The translations under genes were made by a program, and so were the position numbers. A DNA stretch of 64,000 bases, taken from contig NZ_JAOTPO010000016.1 in assembly GCF_029028005.1 (NCBI RefSeq), positions 1 to 64,000 of the forward strand, given 5' to 3'. Of the stretch, positions 27,298 through 36,302 are shown piece by piece. The notes beneath the pieces are model-generated. The model made no database searches. It worked only from the letters and a program-made list of their open reading frames with translations, and was not told the origin of the DNA. Positions within the stretch are counted from its first letter, which is position 1, and each line of letters begins with the position of its first letter. Origin of the DNA: Alkalihalobacterium chitinilyticum (GTDB lineage: Bacteria; Bacillota; Bacilli; Bacillales; Bacillaceae_F).

Positions 27298-27656
27298 TTT
27301 TTACTCCTCCTAGCCGTTAGTAGAAATTGACGGAAATCACTCTCATCTCTTTATGATTACCCAAAATATAGTTTATCATATCCCTGCCATCTTTCACTCA
27401 TAATTTTTCAATTCCTAACGAATTCCAAGGTACTGCGCCTCTCTTATTGTCGAATAATTGGAGCATCATGGAGAATTACGTCTTATTTTGTAGTATTTCT
27501 ATATGAATAAAAGATAATCAAATACCTCTCTTATTAATTAGTCATTTTCTAGAAATACTCCAATGTATCCTTTTTTATTAATTTACTAGAATATGGTTTA
27601 CTAGTAATGTGTGGTAATGTGCTTGAAAAAGACAACTTCAAAAATAAAGGAAGTGT
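27298..27656. other. Intergenic region between ppaC and the BCCT transporter
   Basis: No gene seen. TTTACTAG occurs twice (27582-27589 and 27597-27604) close to the transporter start and could be a regulator site. TTTACT-17-TAATGT is only a weak promoter match. Confidence 0.35.
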
Positions 27657-29198
27657 ATGAATTTGGACAGTAGTGATAGGACAATTTTTAAAGTTTCTGT
27701 AGGGATAGCAGCCGTTTTTGTTTTAATAGGGGTGCTTATTCCTAACCAATTAAGTGCTGCTATGGGAGTAGCACAAAGCTTTGTACTCGAGTCGTTCGGC
27801 TGGTTTTATCAACTAGTTGCAACGTTTTTCCTCGGCTTTGCTATTTTTATGATCTTTAGTAAGTACGGAAAAATTAAACTTGGAAAACAAGATGCAAAAC
27901 CGGAATACAGTCGACCGACTTGGTTTGCGATGCTGTTTTCTGCTGGGATGGGAATTGGGCTTTTATTCTATGGTGTTTCAGAACCGATTGCTCACTTTGC
28001 AACTCCTCCACTCGGAGACGGAAGTACAGAACAATCTGCCATGTTAGGTATGCGTTATACTTGGCTTCACTGGGGTTTACACGCTTGGGCTATTTATGCC
28101 ATTGTTGCCTTAGCTCTAGCTTATCAAAAATTTAACAAAGGTGCTCCTGGATTAATGAGTGCGACACTTTACCCTGTGCTTGGTGAAAAGGTGAAAGGTC
28201 CAATCGGGCGTACGGTTGATGTAGTAGCCGTATTTGCCACATTATTTGGTGTAGCAGCCTCACTTGGATTAGGCTCACAACAAATCAATGCTGGATTAGA
28301 ATATCTCATTGGTATTCCAAACAACTTTATGGTTCAGATGGTGATCATGGCGATCATCACTATTCTTTTCATCATCTCAGCAAACACAGGCATTTCACGT
28401 GGAATTAAATATTTAAGTAACACCAATATGACAATTGCCACATTATTATTGGTTGCCATGTTAATTCTAGGTCCTACTTTATTTTTACTGAACATGTTTA
28501 CTACAAGCTTAGGTACGTATGTACAAAATGTAGCTCTAATGGGATTACGAATTTCTCCTTTTGATTCCAATGAAGCGGCTTGGACTCAAGGTTGGACGAT
28601 TTTCTATTGGGCTTGGTGGATTTCTTGGACACCGTTTGTCGGGATGTTCATTGCTCGTGTATCGAAGGGGCGTACCATTCGTGAGTTTACAGTGGCTGTT
28701 CTTCTAGTTCCTTCACTCGTATGTGCTCTATGGTTTACTATCTTTGGTGGAACAGGAATTTATTTAGAATTAATTCAAGGGTTAAATGTTTCTGGTCAAG
28801 GTCTTGAAACAGCTTTATTTTATGTGTATCAACAACTTCCGTTTGGAATATTACTTTCGATCTTAACAGTGGCGTTAATTACAACTTTCTTCGTTACATC
28901 AGCAGACTCAGCAACTTTCGTTTTAGGGATGCTGACAACAGGAGGAAAATTAAACCCTTCTAGCCGTGTGAAAGTAACTTGGGGAATTATTTTAGTTGCA
29001 GCCACCCTTGTGCTTATGGCCTCAGGCGGATTGGCAGGATTACAAACTGCAATTATTGTAAGTGCTCTTCCGTTAACCTTTATCGTCTTAGTGATGTGTT
29101 ACGGCTTAGTCAAAGCACTTAACCAAGAATTAAGTGAAAGTTCATCGAATAAACCAACGAAAAAAGAAAAGTTATTTTCAAAGAAGACAGCGAGTTAA
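27657..29198 (+). CDS. BCCT family betaine/carnitine/choline transporter (OpuD-like)
   Basis: 513 residues and twelve membrane helices. The BCCT signature is present: GMGIGLLFYGVSEPIAHFAT, a tryptophan-rich helix 8 (WTIFYWAWWISWTPFVGMFI) followed by ARVSKGRTIREF, and TFFVTSADSATFVLGM. Members import glycine betaine or related osmoprotectants with Na+. The substrate is most likely betaine or choline, but residues were not checked against a structure. AAAGGAAGTGT precedes the ATG, and it ends at its own hairpin. Confidence 0.93.
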   Translation: MNLDSSDRTIFKVSVGIAAVFVLIGVLIPNQLSAAMGVAQSFVLESFGWFYQLVATFFLGFAIFMIFSKYGKIKLGKQDAKPEYSRPTWFAMLFSAGMGIGLLFYGVSEPIAHFATPPLGDGSTEQSAMLGMRYTWLHWGLHAWAIYAIVALALAYQKFNKGAPGLMSATLYPVLGEKVKGPIGRTVDVVAVFATLFGVAASLGLGSQQINAGLEYLIGIPNNFMVQMVIMAIITILFIISANTGISRGIKYLSNTNMTIATLLLVAMLILGPTLFLLNMFTTSLGTYVQNVALMGLRISPFDSNEAAWTQGWTIFYWAWWISWTPFVGMFIARVSKGRTIREFTVAVLLVPSLVCALWFTIFGGTGIYLELIQGLNVSGQGLETALFYVYQQLPFGILLSILTVALITTFFVTSADSATFVLGMLTTGGKLNPSSRVKVTWGIILVAATLVLMASGGLAGLQTAIIVSALPLTFIVLVMCYGLVKALNQELSESSSNKPTKKEKLFSKKTAS

Positions 29199-29202
29199 TA
29201 AA

Positions 29203-29240
29203 AAGAGGCTTAAACCATATTTTGGGTTTAAGTCTCTTCT
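29203..29240 (+). terminator. Rho-independent terminator of the BCCT gene
   Basis: AGAGGCTTAAACC pairs with GGTTTAAGTCTCT (13-bp stem, one wobble), loop ATATTTTG, then TCT. Confidence 0.7.
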
Positions 29241-29289
29241 AATATATACTGTTAAATATATGATTTTCTAATTTATGGAGGTGTACTTA

Positions 29290-30117
29290 ATGAATACTAA
29301 CCATGCAAAAACAACATTTGATTTACATACTCACCATGAACGCTGCGGACACGCGGAAGGTGATATTGAGGCTTATATTCAAGCGGCGATTGAAAAAGAT
29401 TTAGAAGTGATCGGCATTGCTGACCACGCTCCCTATTTTCATAAAAGCGAAGATCATCCGAGCCCTAGAATTACAATGGCTAAAAGTGATTTCCCGAACT
29501 ATGTTAATGAAGTGCTTTCCCTAAAAGAAAAATACAGCAACAAAATTCAAGTGCTACTTGGGATTGAATGTGATTTCTTCCCTGGGCAAATGGACAACTA
29601 TAAGAAGGAACTGCAAAAGTATCCTTTTGATTACATCATTGGTTCTGTTCATTTTGTCGAAAACATTAGTATTTTTAAAAAAGGCCGCTTTGAAGGGCTT
29701 ACAGAAGAGCAAAAGAGGCAAACAAAAGAAGAATATTACCGGCTGATTGAGCTTTCGGCACGTAGCAGAATGTTTCAAGTACTCGGTCATATTGACGCAA
29801 TGAAAGGATTTTACCCTGAGTTTTCACAGATTGAAACGGAGGCGATCGAAAAAACACTGCCGATCTTAGCAGCATCCGATCTGGCCATTGAAATTAACAC
29901 GTCTGGAAAAACCAAAGATGCCGGGGGATGGTATCCATCGGATGAAATTCTAGAACGGGCACGATACTACAACGTACAAGTTACTTTTGGTTCAGATGCG
30001 CACACCCCTGACCGGGTCGGGGATGAATTTAATCTTGTAAAACAGCGTTTGAAGGATATTGGTTTTAAAGAATGGGTATATTTTGTTGGTAAAGAGCGAC
30101 AAAGTGTAAAATTATAA
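29290..30117 (+). CDS. PHP-domain histidinol-phosphatase-type phosphoesterase (HisJ-like)
   Basis: 275 residues, PHP superfamily. Metal-binding motifs: FDLHTHHERCGHA (HxH), VIGIADHAPYF, IECDFFPG, IGSVHFVE, VLGHIDAMKGF and the final FGSDAHTPDRVG. The pattern matches HisJ-type histidinol phosphatases (step eight of histidine synthesis), though no other his gene is in the window and some homologues act on other substrates. The start is ATG at 29290 with GGAGGT upstream; the frame to 29275 begins inside that ribosome site. Confidence 0.82.
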   Translation: MNTNHAKTTFDLHTHHERCGHAEGDIEAYIQAAIEKDLEVIGIADHAPYFHKSEDHPSPRITMAKSDFPNYVNEVLSLKEKYSNKIQVLLGIECDFFPGQMDNYKKELQKYPFDYIIGSVHFVENISIFKKGRFEGLTEEQKRQTKEEYYRLIELSARSRMFQVLGHIDAMKGFYPEFSQIETEAIEKTLPILAASDLAIEINTSGKTKDAGGWYPSDEILERARYYNVQVTFGSDAHTPDRVGDEFNLVKQRLKDIGFKEWVYFVGKERQSVKL

Positions 30118-30191
30118 TAGTATTTGATGACCAAAGACCTTTCTTAAAACATTAATTAATCACTTAGTAACTGGACCCTGCATTTTTGCAC

Positions 30192-30234
30192 AAAAAAAGC
30201 CGTCAATACACTAAGTGTATTGGCAGCTTTTTTG
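30192..30234. terminator. Bidirectional terminator
   Basis: A-run, GTCAATACAC / GTGTATTGGC stem, T-run, between the convergent PHP and permease genes. Confidence 0.85.
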
Positions 30235-30248
30235 TGTTTTTTCAAAGA

Positions 30249-31625
30249 TTAACTTGCTTTCTCTTCTTCATCGCTCACTTCTTCTTCTTTCTGTTTGGCT
30301 TTAAACAAGCTCGTTTTTTCAATTAAGAAGTATAAAATAATACCTGCAATTAATCCGTATGTTGCACCGTGTATTGCTAGAACTACAGCCATGATACCTG
30401 CTACCCCGCGTTCGGTTGTTGTGTGAACTTGTTCAACACCAACACTAATACACACATAAGCAGTAATTATTAATGTTAATGATAGAGCAATTGGCAATAC
30501 TGGCTGAAATAAGCTGACGAGAGGTAAAATAAATAAAGCAATAAACCCAGCAATCCAGAACGTTCCTATCCCACTATGAATGGAATCCATTGCTTTTCGC
30601 CCGTGCATATAGCGTTCTACTACTGTTGCTTGAACAGGTGTCCATAACGGTCCAGCTAATCCAGGGTATGGAGCAAAGAATGCATGCATTAAGTTACGGA
30701 TGGATGTAACAAGGTGAACACGATTTACGTTTGTATCAATGAGTTCGTCCTTACGCTTCGCATCCGCACGTTGCAAAAGTGTCTTACCGACAATAATGTC
30801 ACCAAAAGCAATAATATAGGCAATAATCGCTGTTGGCACTGCCATTAAAAATATTTCATATCCAGGAAAACCAACTGCAAATGGCAGATAACTCCACATT
30901 CCAATAAAGTCAGGCTTCGTAATTCCCCATTCTACATTGGCTAGCGGATATTCACTGAACATCCAACCGATAACCATCGCAATAATCATTGCTGGAACAA
31001 GACCATAGTCGGCAATCGATTTAGCCAGTTTATTTTTTTCTACTAACTGTTTAAAAGATAAAGAGAATAAAATATAAAAAGCAATTAAACTTCCGATAAT
31101 TAAAGAAATTGGAGTATTCATTAATCGGCCGCCGTGTTGAATCTCACCCATTAGTGCAGCAAGTCCTGCTCCAATCAAAATACCGGCTTTTAATGAATTA
31201 GGAACAAGCTCTACTAACCTGCCTCCTAACTTTGTAATTCCCATGATAAAAAAGATCGCAAATACAATGAATTGTAAAGCAAATAGGGCTTGAATAGCTT
31301 GTGGGCCAGGCTCAAAATTCCCTAAAAAGAGTAATACAACTGGAATAGCAGGTGTAATCCAACCTGGTACCATCGCTACCCCTAAAAGTGTAGGAAGCAT
31401 AAACCCAATGCCTCCGATTACAATGTAGGCCAAGGCTACTTGATAAGGAAGACCTAAATATTCTGTTAATAACGGGATCATCCCCAAGCTTACAACAAAC
31501 ATAATTAGTGCTTGAAGGAACTCTGCTTTCTCCCATCTGTAATGGACAAAAGGTAATCTTACTTTAAACGGTCCTACTGGCCAATATGGCTGTTCCTGTC
31601 CTTCTTTCCTTTCATAAATCGGCAT
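30249..31625 (-). CDS. SLC23/NCS2-like permease of unknown substrate
   Basis: 458 residues and about 12-14 membrane helices. It resembles xanthine/uracil permease-like (solute carrier family 23) proteins: an APYPGLAGPLWTPVQATVVE segment, glycine-rich helices (GIGFMLPTLLG, AGILIGAGLAALMGE), and a paired-repeat layout. Classic NCS2 substrate motifs are not obvious, so the cargo may be an organic anion rather than a nucleobase. The C-terminus is a charged Lys/Glu tail. The next gene upstream on the same strand is a response regulator, which may control it. Confidence 0.75.
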   Translation of the reverse strand: MPIYERKEGQEQPYWPVGPFKVRLPFVHYRWEKAEFLQALIMFVVSLGMIPLLTEYLGLPYQVALAYIVIGGIGFMLPTLLGVAMVPGWITPAIPVVLLFLGNFEPGPQAIQALFALQFIVFAIFFIMGITKLGGRLVELVPNSLKAGILIGAGLAALMGEIQHGGRLMNTPISLIIGSLIAFYILFSLSFKQLVEKNKLAKSIADYGLVPAMIIAMVIGWMFSEYPLANVEWGITKPDFIGMWSYLPFAVGFPGYEIFLMAVPTAIIAYIIAFGDIIVGKTLLQRADAKRKDELIDTNVNRVHLVTSIRNLMHAFFAPYPGLAGPLWTPVQATVVERYMHGRKAMDSIHSGIGTFWIAGFIALFILPLVSLFQPVLPIALSLTLIITAYVCISVGVEQVHTTTERGVAGIMAVVLAIHGATYGLIAGIILYFLIEKTSLFKAKQKEEEVSDEEEKAS

Positions 31626-31813
31626 ACTTTTCCTCCACTCTCCATTTTAGTTTTATCTCACTTAGTAAAACGCTTTCAAAATATCAGATAACGTAATCTA
31701 GTAAGATAGAGACTTTTTAGTATATTATTTTTTTATAATTTTAATTTTAAGAAAATTCAAGTTATAGTTGTTTTAATTTTTTGAGATCTTCTCTTTAAAT
31801 TTTTTGCTTATTT

Positions 31814-32581
31814 TCATTGGGCATTTAATTTTGTAAATAAATTACGATATTCACTAGGAGTAATACCTTCTAGTTTTTTAAACGTAGTTGAAAAATAAGT
31901 TGCACTTGAAAATCCATGATTACAAGCAATAACTTCAATTGGTAACAACGTCGTTTTTAATTGGTTTTTAGAACGGTCCACTCGATACCTCATTAAATAT
32001 TCGACATAGTTATAACCTGTCTCTTCTTTAAACAGACGACTAAAGTGAGATGGACTTAGATAAACTAGATTAGAGACTTCTTTTAGAGTAATTGATTCAT
32101 AATAATAGAGTTGAATAAACTTTTTTGCAGTCTCTATTGGGTTAGCAAGATCCGTTTCAAAGGTATCGTTGGCCGAGCTTCTTTTTTGGAAAATGTGTTC
32201 ATTACTCCTTACTGCATCTTGTGAAAGGATTCGACTGAAAGTAGACATTAATTCACTTTTAACGACTGGTTTTAATAAATAGCCAGCAAATCCAGCATTA
32301 ATACATCTTTGAACTGTATCAAACATTTCTAGATGAGTAAGTACTACGATCGGCAAATGTGGATACATTTCTAACACCTTCTTACCAAAACCTATTCCAT
32401 CCTCATCAGGTAGAGATACATCTAAGAACAGTAAAGACGGTTTGTGCTGTCTTAATATCTGCATCGCTTCAGCAGCAGTTTCTGCTGATTGAATGGAAAA
32501 ATAGTGATACGGAGTTTCTTCTAAATTTGACTTAATCATTTGCTTACTTCCAGTATCATCAACTACTATAATATCTGCCAT
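31814..32581 (-). CDS. Response regulator with AraC-type DNA-binding domain (YesN-like)
   Basis: 255 residues. Receiver domain 1-120: acidic pair in IIVVDDTG, phospho-acceptor Asp54 in LLFLDVSLPDEDG, Thr82 in VVLTHLE, and Lys in LLKPVVKSE. The AraC/XylS-type double helix-turn-helix (about 155-250) has LKEVSNLVYLSPSHFSRLFK (first HTH) and VIACNHGFSSATYFSTTFKK (second HTH) followed by the GITPSEYR end. No histidine kinase is adjacent, so it is an orphan here. It probably activates the SLC23-like permease gene 188 bp downstream on the same strand. Confidence 0.9.
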   Translation of the reverse strand: MADIIVVDDTGSKQMIKSNLEETPYHYFSIQSAETAAEAMQILRQHKPSLLFLDVSLPDEDGIGFGKKVLEMYPHLPIVVLTHLEMFDTVQRCINAGFAGYLLKPVVKSELMSTFSRILSQDAVRSNEHIFQKRSSANDTFETDLANPIETAKKFIQLYYYESITLKEVSNLVYLSPSHFSRLFKEETGYNYVEYLMRYRVDRSKNQLKTTLLPIEVIACNHGFSSATYFSTTFKKLEGITPSEYRNLFTKLNAQ

Positions 32582-32689
32582 TATACATCTCCTTTCTACT
32601 TTTTAGGTTACTTTTACTTGCTTAAAAACCAAGATAATTTAAATAGGTTAAAACTTTAAAAAGTTTAGGGACAATATTATATTTTTCTT

Positions 32690-33040
32690 TTATTTCTCCC
32701 TTAATATCTTTCCTGTTGGGCTCTTTGAAATATGATCTAAAATAACGTACTTCCTTGATCGTTGGTAACTAGTCGTGATATTTACAAAACCGATCTAACT
32801 CTTTAAAGCTGATTGAGCAGTCGCTCGGCACAATATATGCTACTGCCATTTTGACCCATCGTTCATCCTCTACTCCAATAATAGCTTCACTAACTTTTGG
32901 ATGTTCTACTAATACTTTTTCACATTTATAAATTAATTCTTTAGACATTGATGCACCAGAATGAACTAAAGTATGTAAAGATGATAAGTTAACTTACGGT
33001 TATTATCAACTATAGCAACCGGCTGGGACTCCTTTCAACT
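32690..33040 (-). pseudogene. Wrecked AMP-binding acyl-CoA synthetase gene
   Basis: Minus-strand fragments of an acyl-adenylate-forming enzyme. The N-terminal motif VAIVDNNRKLTY is followed almost at once by a C-terminal-domain stretch (SKELIYKCEKVLVEHPKVSE, then AIIGVEDERW). An in-frame TAG comes after ELDRFCKYHD, then a frameshift, then the end motif DHISKSPTGKILREK-stop (the catalytic-lysine PTGKILR signature). So most of the gene has been deleted, with at least one stop and one frameshift in what remains. It accounts for most of the 610-bp gap between the response regulator and the next gene. Confidence 0.8.
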
Positions 33041-33095
33041 GAAAATTCGAAAAATTTTTTCGAGTTCAATTTAATTCCCCATATATAGTACAATT

Positions 33096-33136
33096 AAAAA
33101 ACCCGTTGCCAAAATTTAAATATTTTGTGAAACGGG
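33096..33136 (-). terminator. Rho-independent terminator
   Basis: Minus strand CCCGTT-CAAAAT ... ATTTTG-AACGGG stem followed by TTTTTT, downstream of the regulator at 33192. Confidence 0.8.
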
Positions 33137-33191
33137 AGTCAGGCATCATAGTAATTAGTTTATACAATTTGTAGGTTGAAGACAACGCAAA

Positions 33192-34514
33192 TTATTGAAA
33201 AAGCAATTCATACACTTTTCTCGGGCGCCCTCGGTTCCCGACTTGTTCTTCTCTATCGACTTTGGCTAAGCCAAGCTTTTCTAGCTCGGTAAGGATCCGG
33301 CGTGCATTTCGTTCGGTTCGGTTCAACCATAACGCCACTTCATTCGCCGTAACCACATTTTTCTTATACCGGTGTGAAACGGCTTCTAATTTTGAGATTA
33401 CTTTTGGGCTGAGCTGTACTTCTTTAAACTTCTGTTCCCAATCTCTTCCCCACTTCCGTTCAGTGTAAGAAATCTCGGTTTCATTCTGTTTCACATACTC
33501 ATGCACTTCTTTTTTTTCATTCACACTTACGATGATTGGTTCCGTATATTCCCGCGCCTGTCTTAACGCGAGACGAACATTTTGTTCTGCATCATATGCT
33601 GTTAACCCGTAACCAATTCCAACTCGAATGTGAAGCCTGCTTTGTAAAAATACGTCATCTAACAAAGTAAAACGGGTGCTGTCGTTAAAACGAAAGTCCA
33701 CTTCACCTCTTGTCGTATATACAAAAAAGAGCCCGTCACCGATTTGTACAAAAGATCCTTGAACATTTTGTGCGTGCTGTAAAAGTACATGCTTGAGGTC
33801 CAGTTCTTTATGTTTCATCTCATAGGAGTAATAATGCTCTTCTAAGCTCGTACCCGAATGGATGACTTCAATACCTAAGATCGCAATCTGAGAGTGACGG
33901 TACCAACTCGATTGTCCTCTTTCTTTTAGCAAAGTTAGAACTTTTTTTACTGATGACTCCGACGGGATGACTCGATAACAAGGAATCCCTAACTTTTGTA
34001 ATTGAATATGTACTTCTTTAATACAAGTTACAGCTACTTTGCTTTTCCCTTCTTCATATAGCTTGTGATGAAACTTTATAATATCTTCCGCTGGTTCATA
34101 TCCGGAATACGAGTAGGAATAAATGTTTAATCTTTTTAACGAATGAGCATTTTGAATTTGCATAATTTCTTCTTGCTGTATCGTATCTAAACTTAACTCG
34201 TTCACATTATTTCCTTCATGAATTAAAATCTCTAGAAAGGTCCCTAATAAACTCGAACCGTGCAGCGTTAAATAAGTAGCATCTTCTGCTCGAATTAACC
34301 CTTTATTCAAGGCAAAGTAATAAGGAGCTTGTCCAGAAAACAACCATTGGTCAACACGGCCAACATTGTCTTGAATAATTTGTTCCGCTTCCTCTGTTTT
34401 GTCATAAGAAAACGGGACAAGCTCCATATTTTCATTTCTCGAAAATTCTTCTGCAAAATATAAAATCTGCTGTACAGAATCTTCAGGTCCTACAATTGCA
34501 ATACGTACTTTCAT
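33192..34514 (-). CDS. Transcriptional regulator with degenerate GGDEF-like core and C-terminal winged helix
   Basis: 440 residues. N-terminal sensor-like region (about 1-180, opening KVRIAIVGPEDSVQQILYFA), a middle region with IRVGIGYGLTAYDAEQNVRL-ALRQA that looks like a degenerate GGDEF/nucleotidyl-cyclase fold, and a C-terminal winged helix (about 375-440) with NEVALWLNRTERNARRILTE and a basic GNRGRPRKVYELLF wing. I know no name for the family. It lies 34 bp downstream of an M20 hydrolase gene on the same strand, so it probably regulates that operon, perhaps through the palindrome at 35891-35909. Confidence 0.75.
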   Translation of the reverse strand: MKVRIAIVGPEDSVQQILYFAEEFSRNENMELVPFSYDKTEEAEQIIQDNVGRVDQWLFSGQAPYYFALNKGLIRAEDATYLTLHGSSLLGTFLEILIHEGNNVNELSLDTIQQEEIMQIQNAHSLKRLNIYSYSYSGYEPAEDIIKFHHKLYEEGKSKVAVTCIKEVHIQLQKLGIPCYRVIPSESSVKKVLTLLKERGQSSWYRHSQIAILGIEVIHSGTSLEEHYYSYEMKHKELDLKHVLLQHAQNVQGSFVQIGDGLFFVYTTRGEVDFRFNDSTRFTLLDDVFLQSRLHIRVGIGYGLTAYDAEQNVRLALRQAREYTEPIIVSVNEKKEVHEYVKQNETEISYTERKWGRDWEQKFKEVQLSPKVISKLEAVSHRYKKNVVTANEVALWLNRTERNARRILTELEKLGLAKVDREEQVGNRGRPRKVYELLFQ

Positions 34515-34548
34515 CTTTCCACCTGCTCTATCAGACGATTATAAAATA

Positions 34549-35796
34549 TCATTTATAGTTAGCCACTTTTTTTAATAAAGGTTTAGTATGAAATGTATTG
34601 TCTTTAGCCTTTAATTCATAAAGCGTATCTAAAGCAATTTGTGCCATAACTTCCATTCCGAGTGGGATCGCCTCTTCATTCAACATAAATTTCGGATCAT
34701 GAAGCGGTTTTTGTTTTTCTACACCTGGCATAGCCGTTCCTAACCAAAAGTAGGCTCCAGGATATTTTAATAAAAAGCGACTGAAATCTTCTCCACCTAA
34801 ACAAGGTTCGACAACCGGAGTTGAATTAGCACCTAATAGCTCTTGAACAGTGTCTTTAACACGTTGCGCCCACTTTTCGTCGTTAACAGTCGCGGGGTAA
34901 CCATCATAATACTCAATCGTCGCTTTAGCCCCCATTGATTCAGTAACTCCACGAACAATAGAAAAGAACCGGTCTTTTACCATTTCTTTCGTTTCATTTT
35001 TAAATGTTCGAATCGTTCCTTCAAAGGTCACTTTATCAGCCACTACATTATACCGATAACCGCCCTCTATCCGGCCAATGGTTAACACGGTCGAGTCTAC
35101 AGGATTTACATTGCGGCTTACGATCGTTTGTAAGTTCGATATCACCGTATTTGCAACAATGATCGCATCTACGGTTTGATGGGGCATACTAGCATGTCCT
35201 CCTGCACCCTCAATTTCAACTTTAAAACGGTCGGAAGCCCCCATCATCGGACCTGGACGAACTCCGATTTGACCGACTGGGAGATCCGGCCACACGTGCT
35301 GCGCAAAAATGACATCAGGTGTATGGTCTGCAAAAACTTGATCATCCATCATCGGGCCCGCGCCGCCAATTGGAGTAATTTCCTCAGAAGGTTGAAATAC
35401 AAGTAATACTTTCCCGTGAAGCTGACCTTTTACATTATTTAATAAACGAGCTGCCCCTAACAGCATTGCCACATGCGCATCATGTCCGCATGCATGCATT
35501 TTTCCATCAATTTTAGATACAAACGGCAGATCTGTTTCCTCCGTAATTGGCAATGCGTCCATATCCGCTCGAATTGCAACCGTCTTACCAGGAAGGCTCC
35601 CTTCGATCACACCTAATACACCCGTCGCTGCATAGCCTGTTGTATACGGAATTTGATATTCATCTAGCTTCTGCTGAATTTTTTTTGACGTCTCATTTTC
35701 CTCACCGCTCACTTCCGGAAACTGATGAAACAAACGTCTTAATTGAATTATTTCCTGTGCCAGCTTCTCACCTTCACCCTTTAAAATCAGTCTCAT
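34549..35796 (-). CDS. M20 family amidohydrolase (N-acyl-amino acid hydrolase type)
   Basis: 415 residues, full length. Metal-binding motifs: VAIRADMDALPI, MHACGHDAHVAMLLGAARL, FQPSEE (catalytic Glu), FAQHVWPDLPVG and the late CLGGEDFSRFLLKYPG (His/Glu region). Dimerisation domain in the middle (VEIEGAGGHASMPHQTVDAI). These enzymes deacylate N-acyl or hippurate-like amino acids. It heads a two-gene operon with the regulator downstream, and a palindromic operator candidate precedes it. GAGGAG lies upstream of the ATG. Confidence 0.93.
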   Translation of the reverse strand: MRLILKGEGEKLAQEIIQLRRLFHQFPEVSGEENETSKKIQQKLDEYQIPYTTGYAATGVLGVIEGSLPGKTVAIRADMDALPITEETDLPFVSKIDGKMHACGHDAHVAMLLGAARLLNNVKGQLHGKVLLVFQPSEEITPIGGAGPMMDDQVFADHTPDVIFAQHVWPDLPVGQIGVRPGPMMGASDRFKVEIEGAGGHASMPHQTVDAIIVANTVISNLQTIVSRNVNPVDSTVLTIGRIEGGYRYNVVADKVTFEGTIRTFKNETKEMVKDRFFSIVRGVTESMGAKATIEYYDGYPATVNDEKWAQRVKDTVQELLGANSTPVVEPCLGGEDFSRFLLKYPGAYFWLGTAMPGVEKQKPLHDPKFMLNEEAIPLGMEVMAQIALDTLYELKAKDNTFHTKPLLKKVANYK

Positions 35797-35890
35797 GACA
35801 TCTTCTCCTCGTTGCTTTGACTTATGTATATAAGGCTGGATTTCTTACGCTTAACGGAAATTACTAATGTATAAACCTCTTTACTATTAT

Positions 35891-35946
35891 TAAAGGAAAC
35901 TTTCCTTTATACTTCCTTTATTATAACTGATCTTCTCTTAAAACAA
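35891..35946 (-). promoter_or_regulatory. Promoter and palindromic operator candidate of the M20/regulator operon
   Basis: TAAAGGAAACTTTCCTTTA (35891-35909) is a perfect 9+1+9 palindrome, and a third half-site TTCCTTTA lies at 35913-35920. Reading the minus strand, a TATAAT at 35925-35920 sits directly before it, with TTGTTT at 35946-35941 as a short-spaced (15 bp) -35. The palindrome would cover the transcription start, fitting repression. Confidence 0.55.
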
Positions 35947-35989
35947 AAGGGATCGACATTGGCTTTTTTCATAAGAACAGTGCAAGCGC

Positions 35990-36130
35990 CCATTTTGTGA
36001 CGTACGCACTGGAGTACAACGTGTGAGAAAAAAGAAACACGGTGAATGTTGGTAAGAAGATGTTGAAGGAGGTGAGCGAAATCTCGCTGAGCGCAGGAGT
36101 TAGACATCTTCGAATGTTATACTCCCTCAT
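35990..36130. repeat. Folded intergenic sequence with a dispersed-repeat motif
   Basis: Several nested stems: GAAGATGT (36056-) with GACATCTTC (36103-), AGCGA-AATC-TCGCT, and CGTGT with ACACG. It contains GCGCAGGAGTTAGACATCTT (36091-36110), which resembles two segments of the element at 52015-52195. No gene with a plausible ribosome site was seen in the gap 35797-36302. Confidence 0.45.
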
Positions 36131-36236
36131 TAAAGATAAAGGGGCAATTGGAAAGTTTACTTGGAAGCGGTATTCCAAACAGTTGTCCACTGCGTCAAAT
36201 GTATTTCTTTGATACAATTTTTAAATTTTATATTGA

Positions 36237-36275
36237 ACAAAAAAACTACTTGCATTCTATAAGAATACAAGCAGT
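36237..36275 (-). terminator. Rho-independent terminator of yhbH
   Basis: Minus strand CTGCTTGTATTCT-TAT-AGAATGCAAGTAG followed by seven T residues. Confidence 0.85.
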
Positions 36276-36302
36276 CGATAAAATGTTACCCTAACTATTA
36301 TT

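Noticed and set aside
27582-27604. TTTACTAG direct repeats as a firm operator for the BCCT gene
   Set aside because: Only eight bases, A/T-rich context; kept as a note, not a call.
35907-36217. Two short minus-strand frames before the M20 operon
   Set aside because: No ribosome site, odd composition, and they overlap a folded repeat region.
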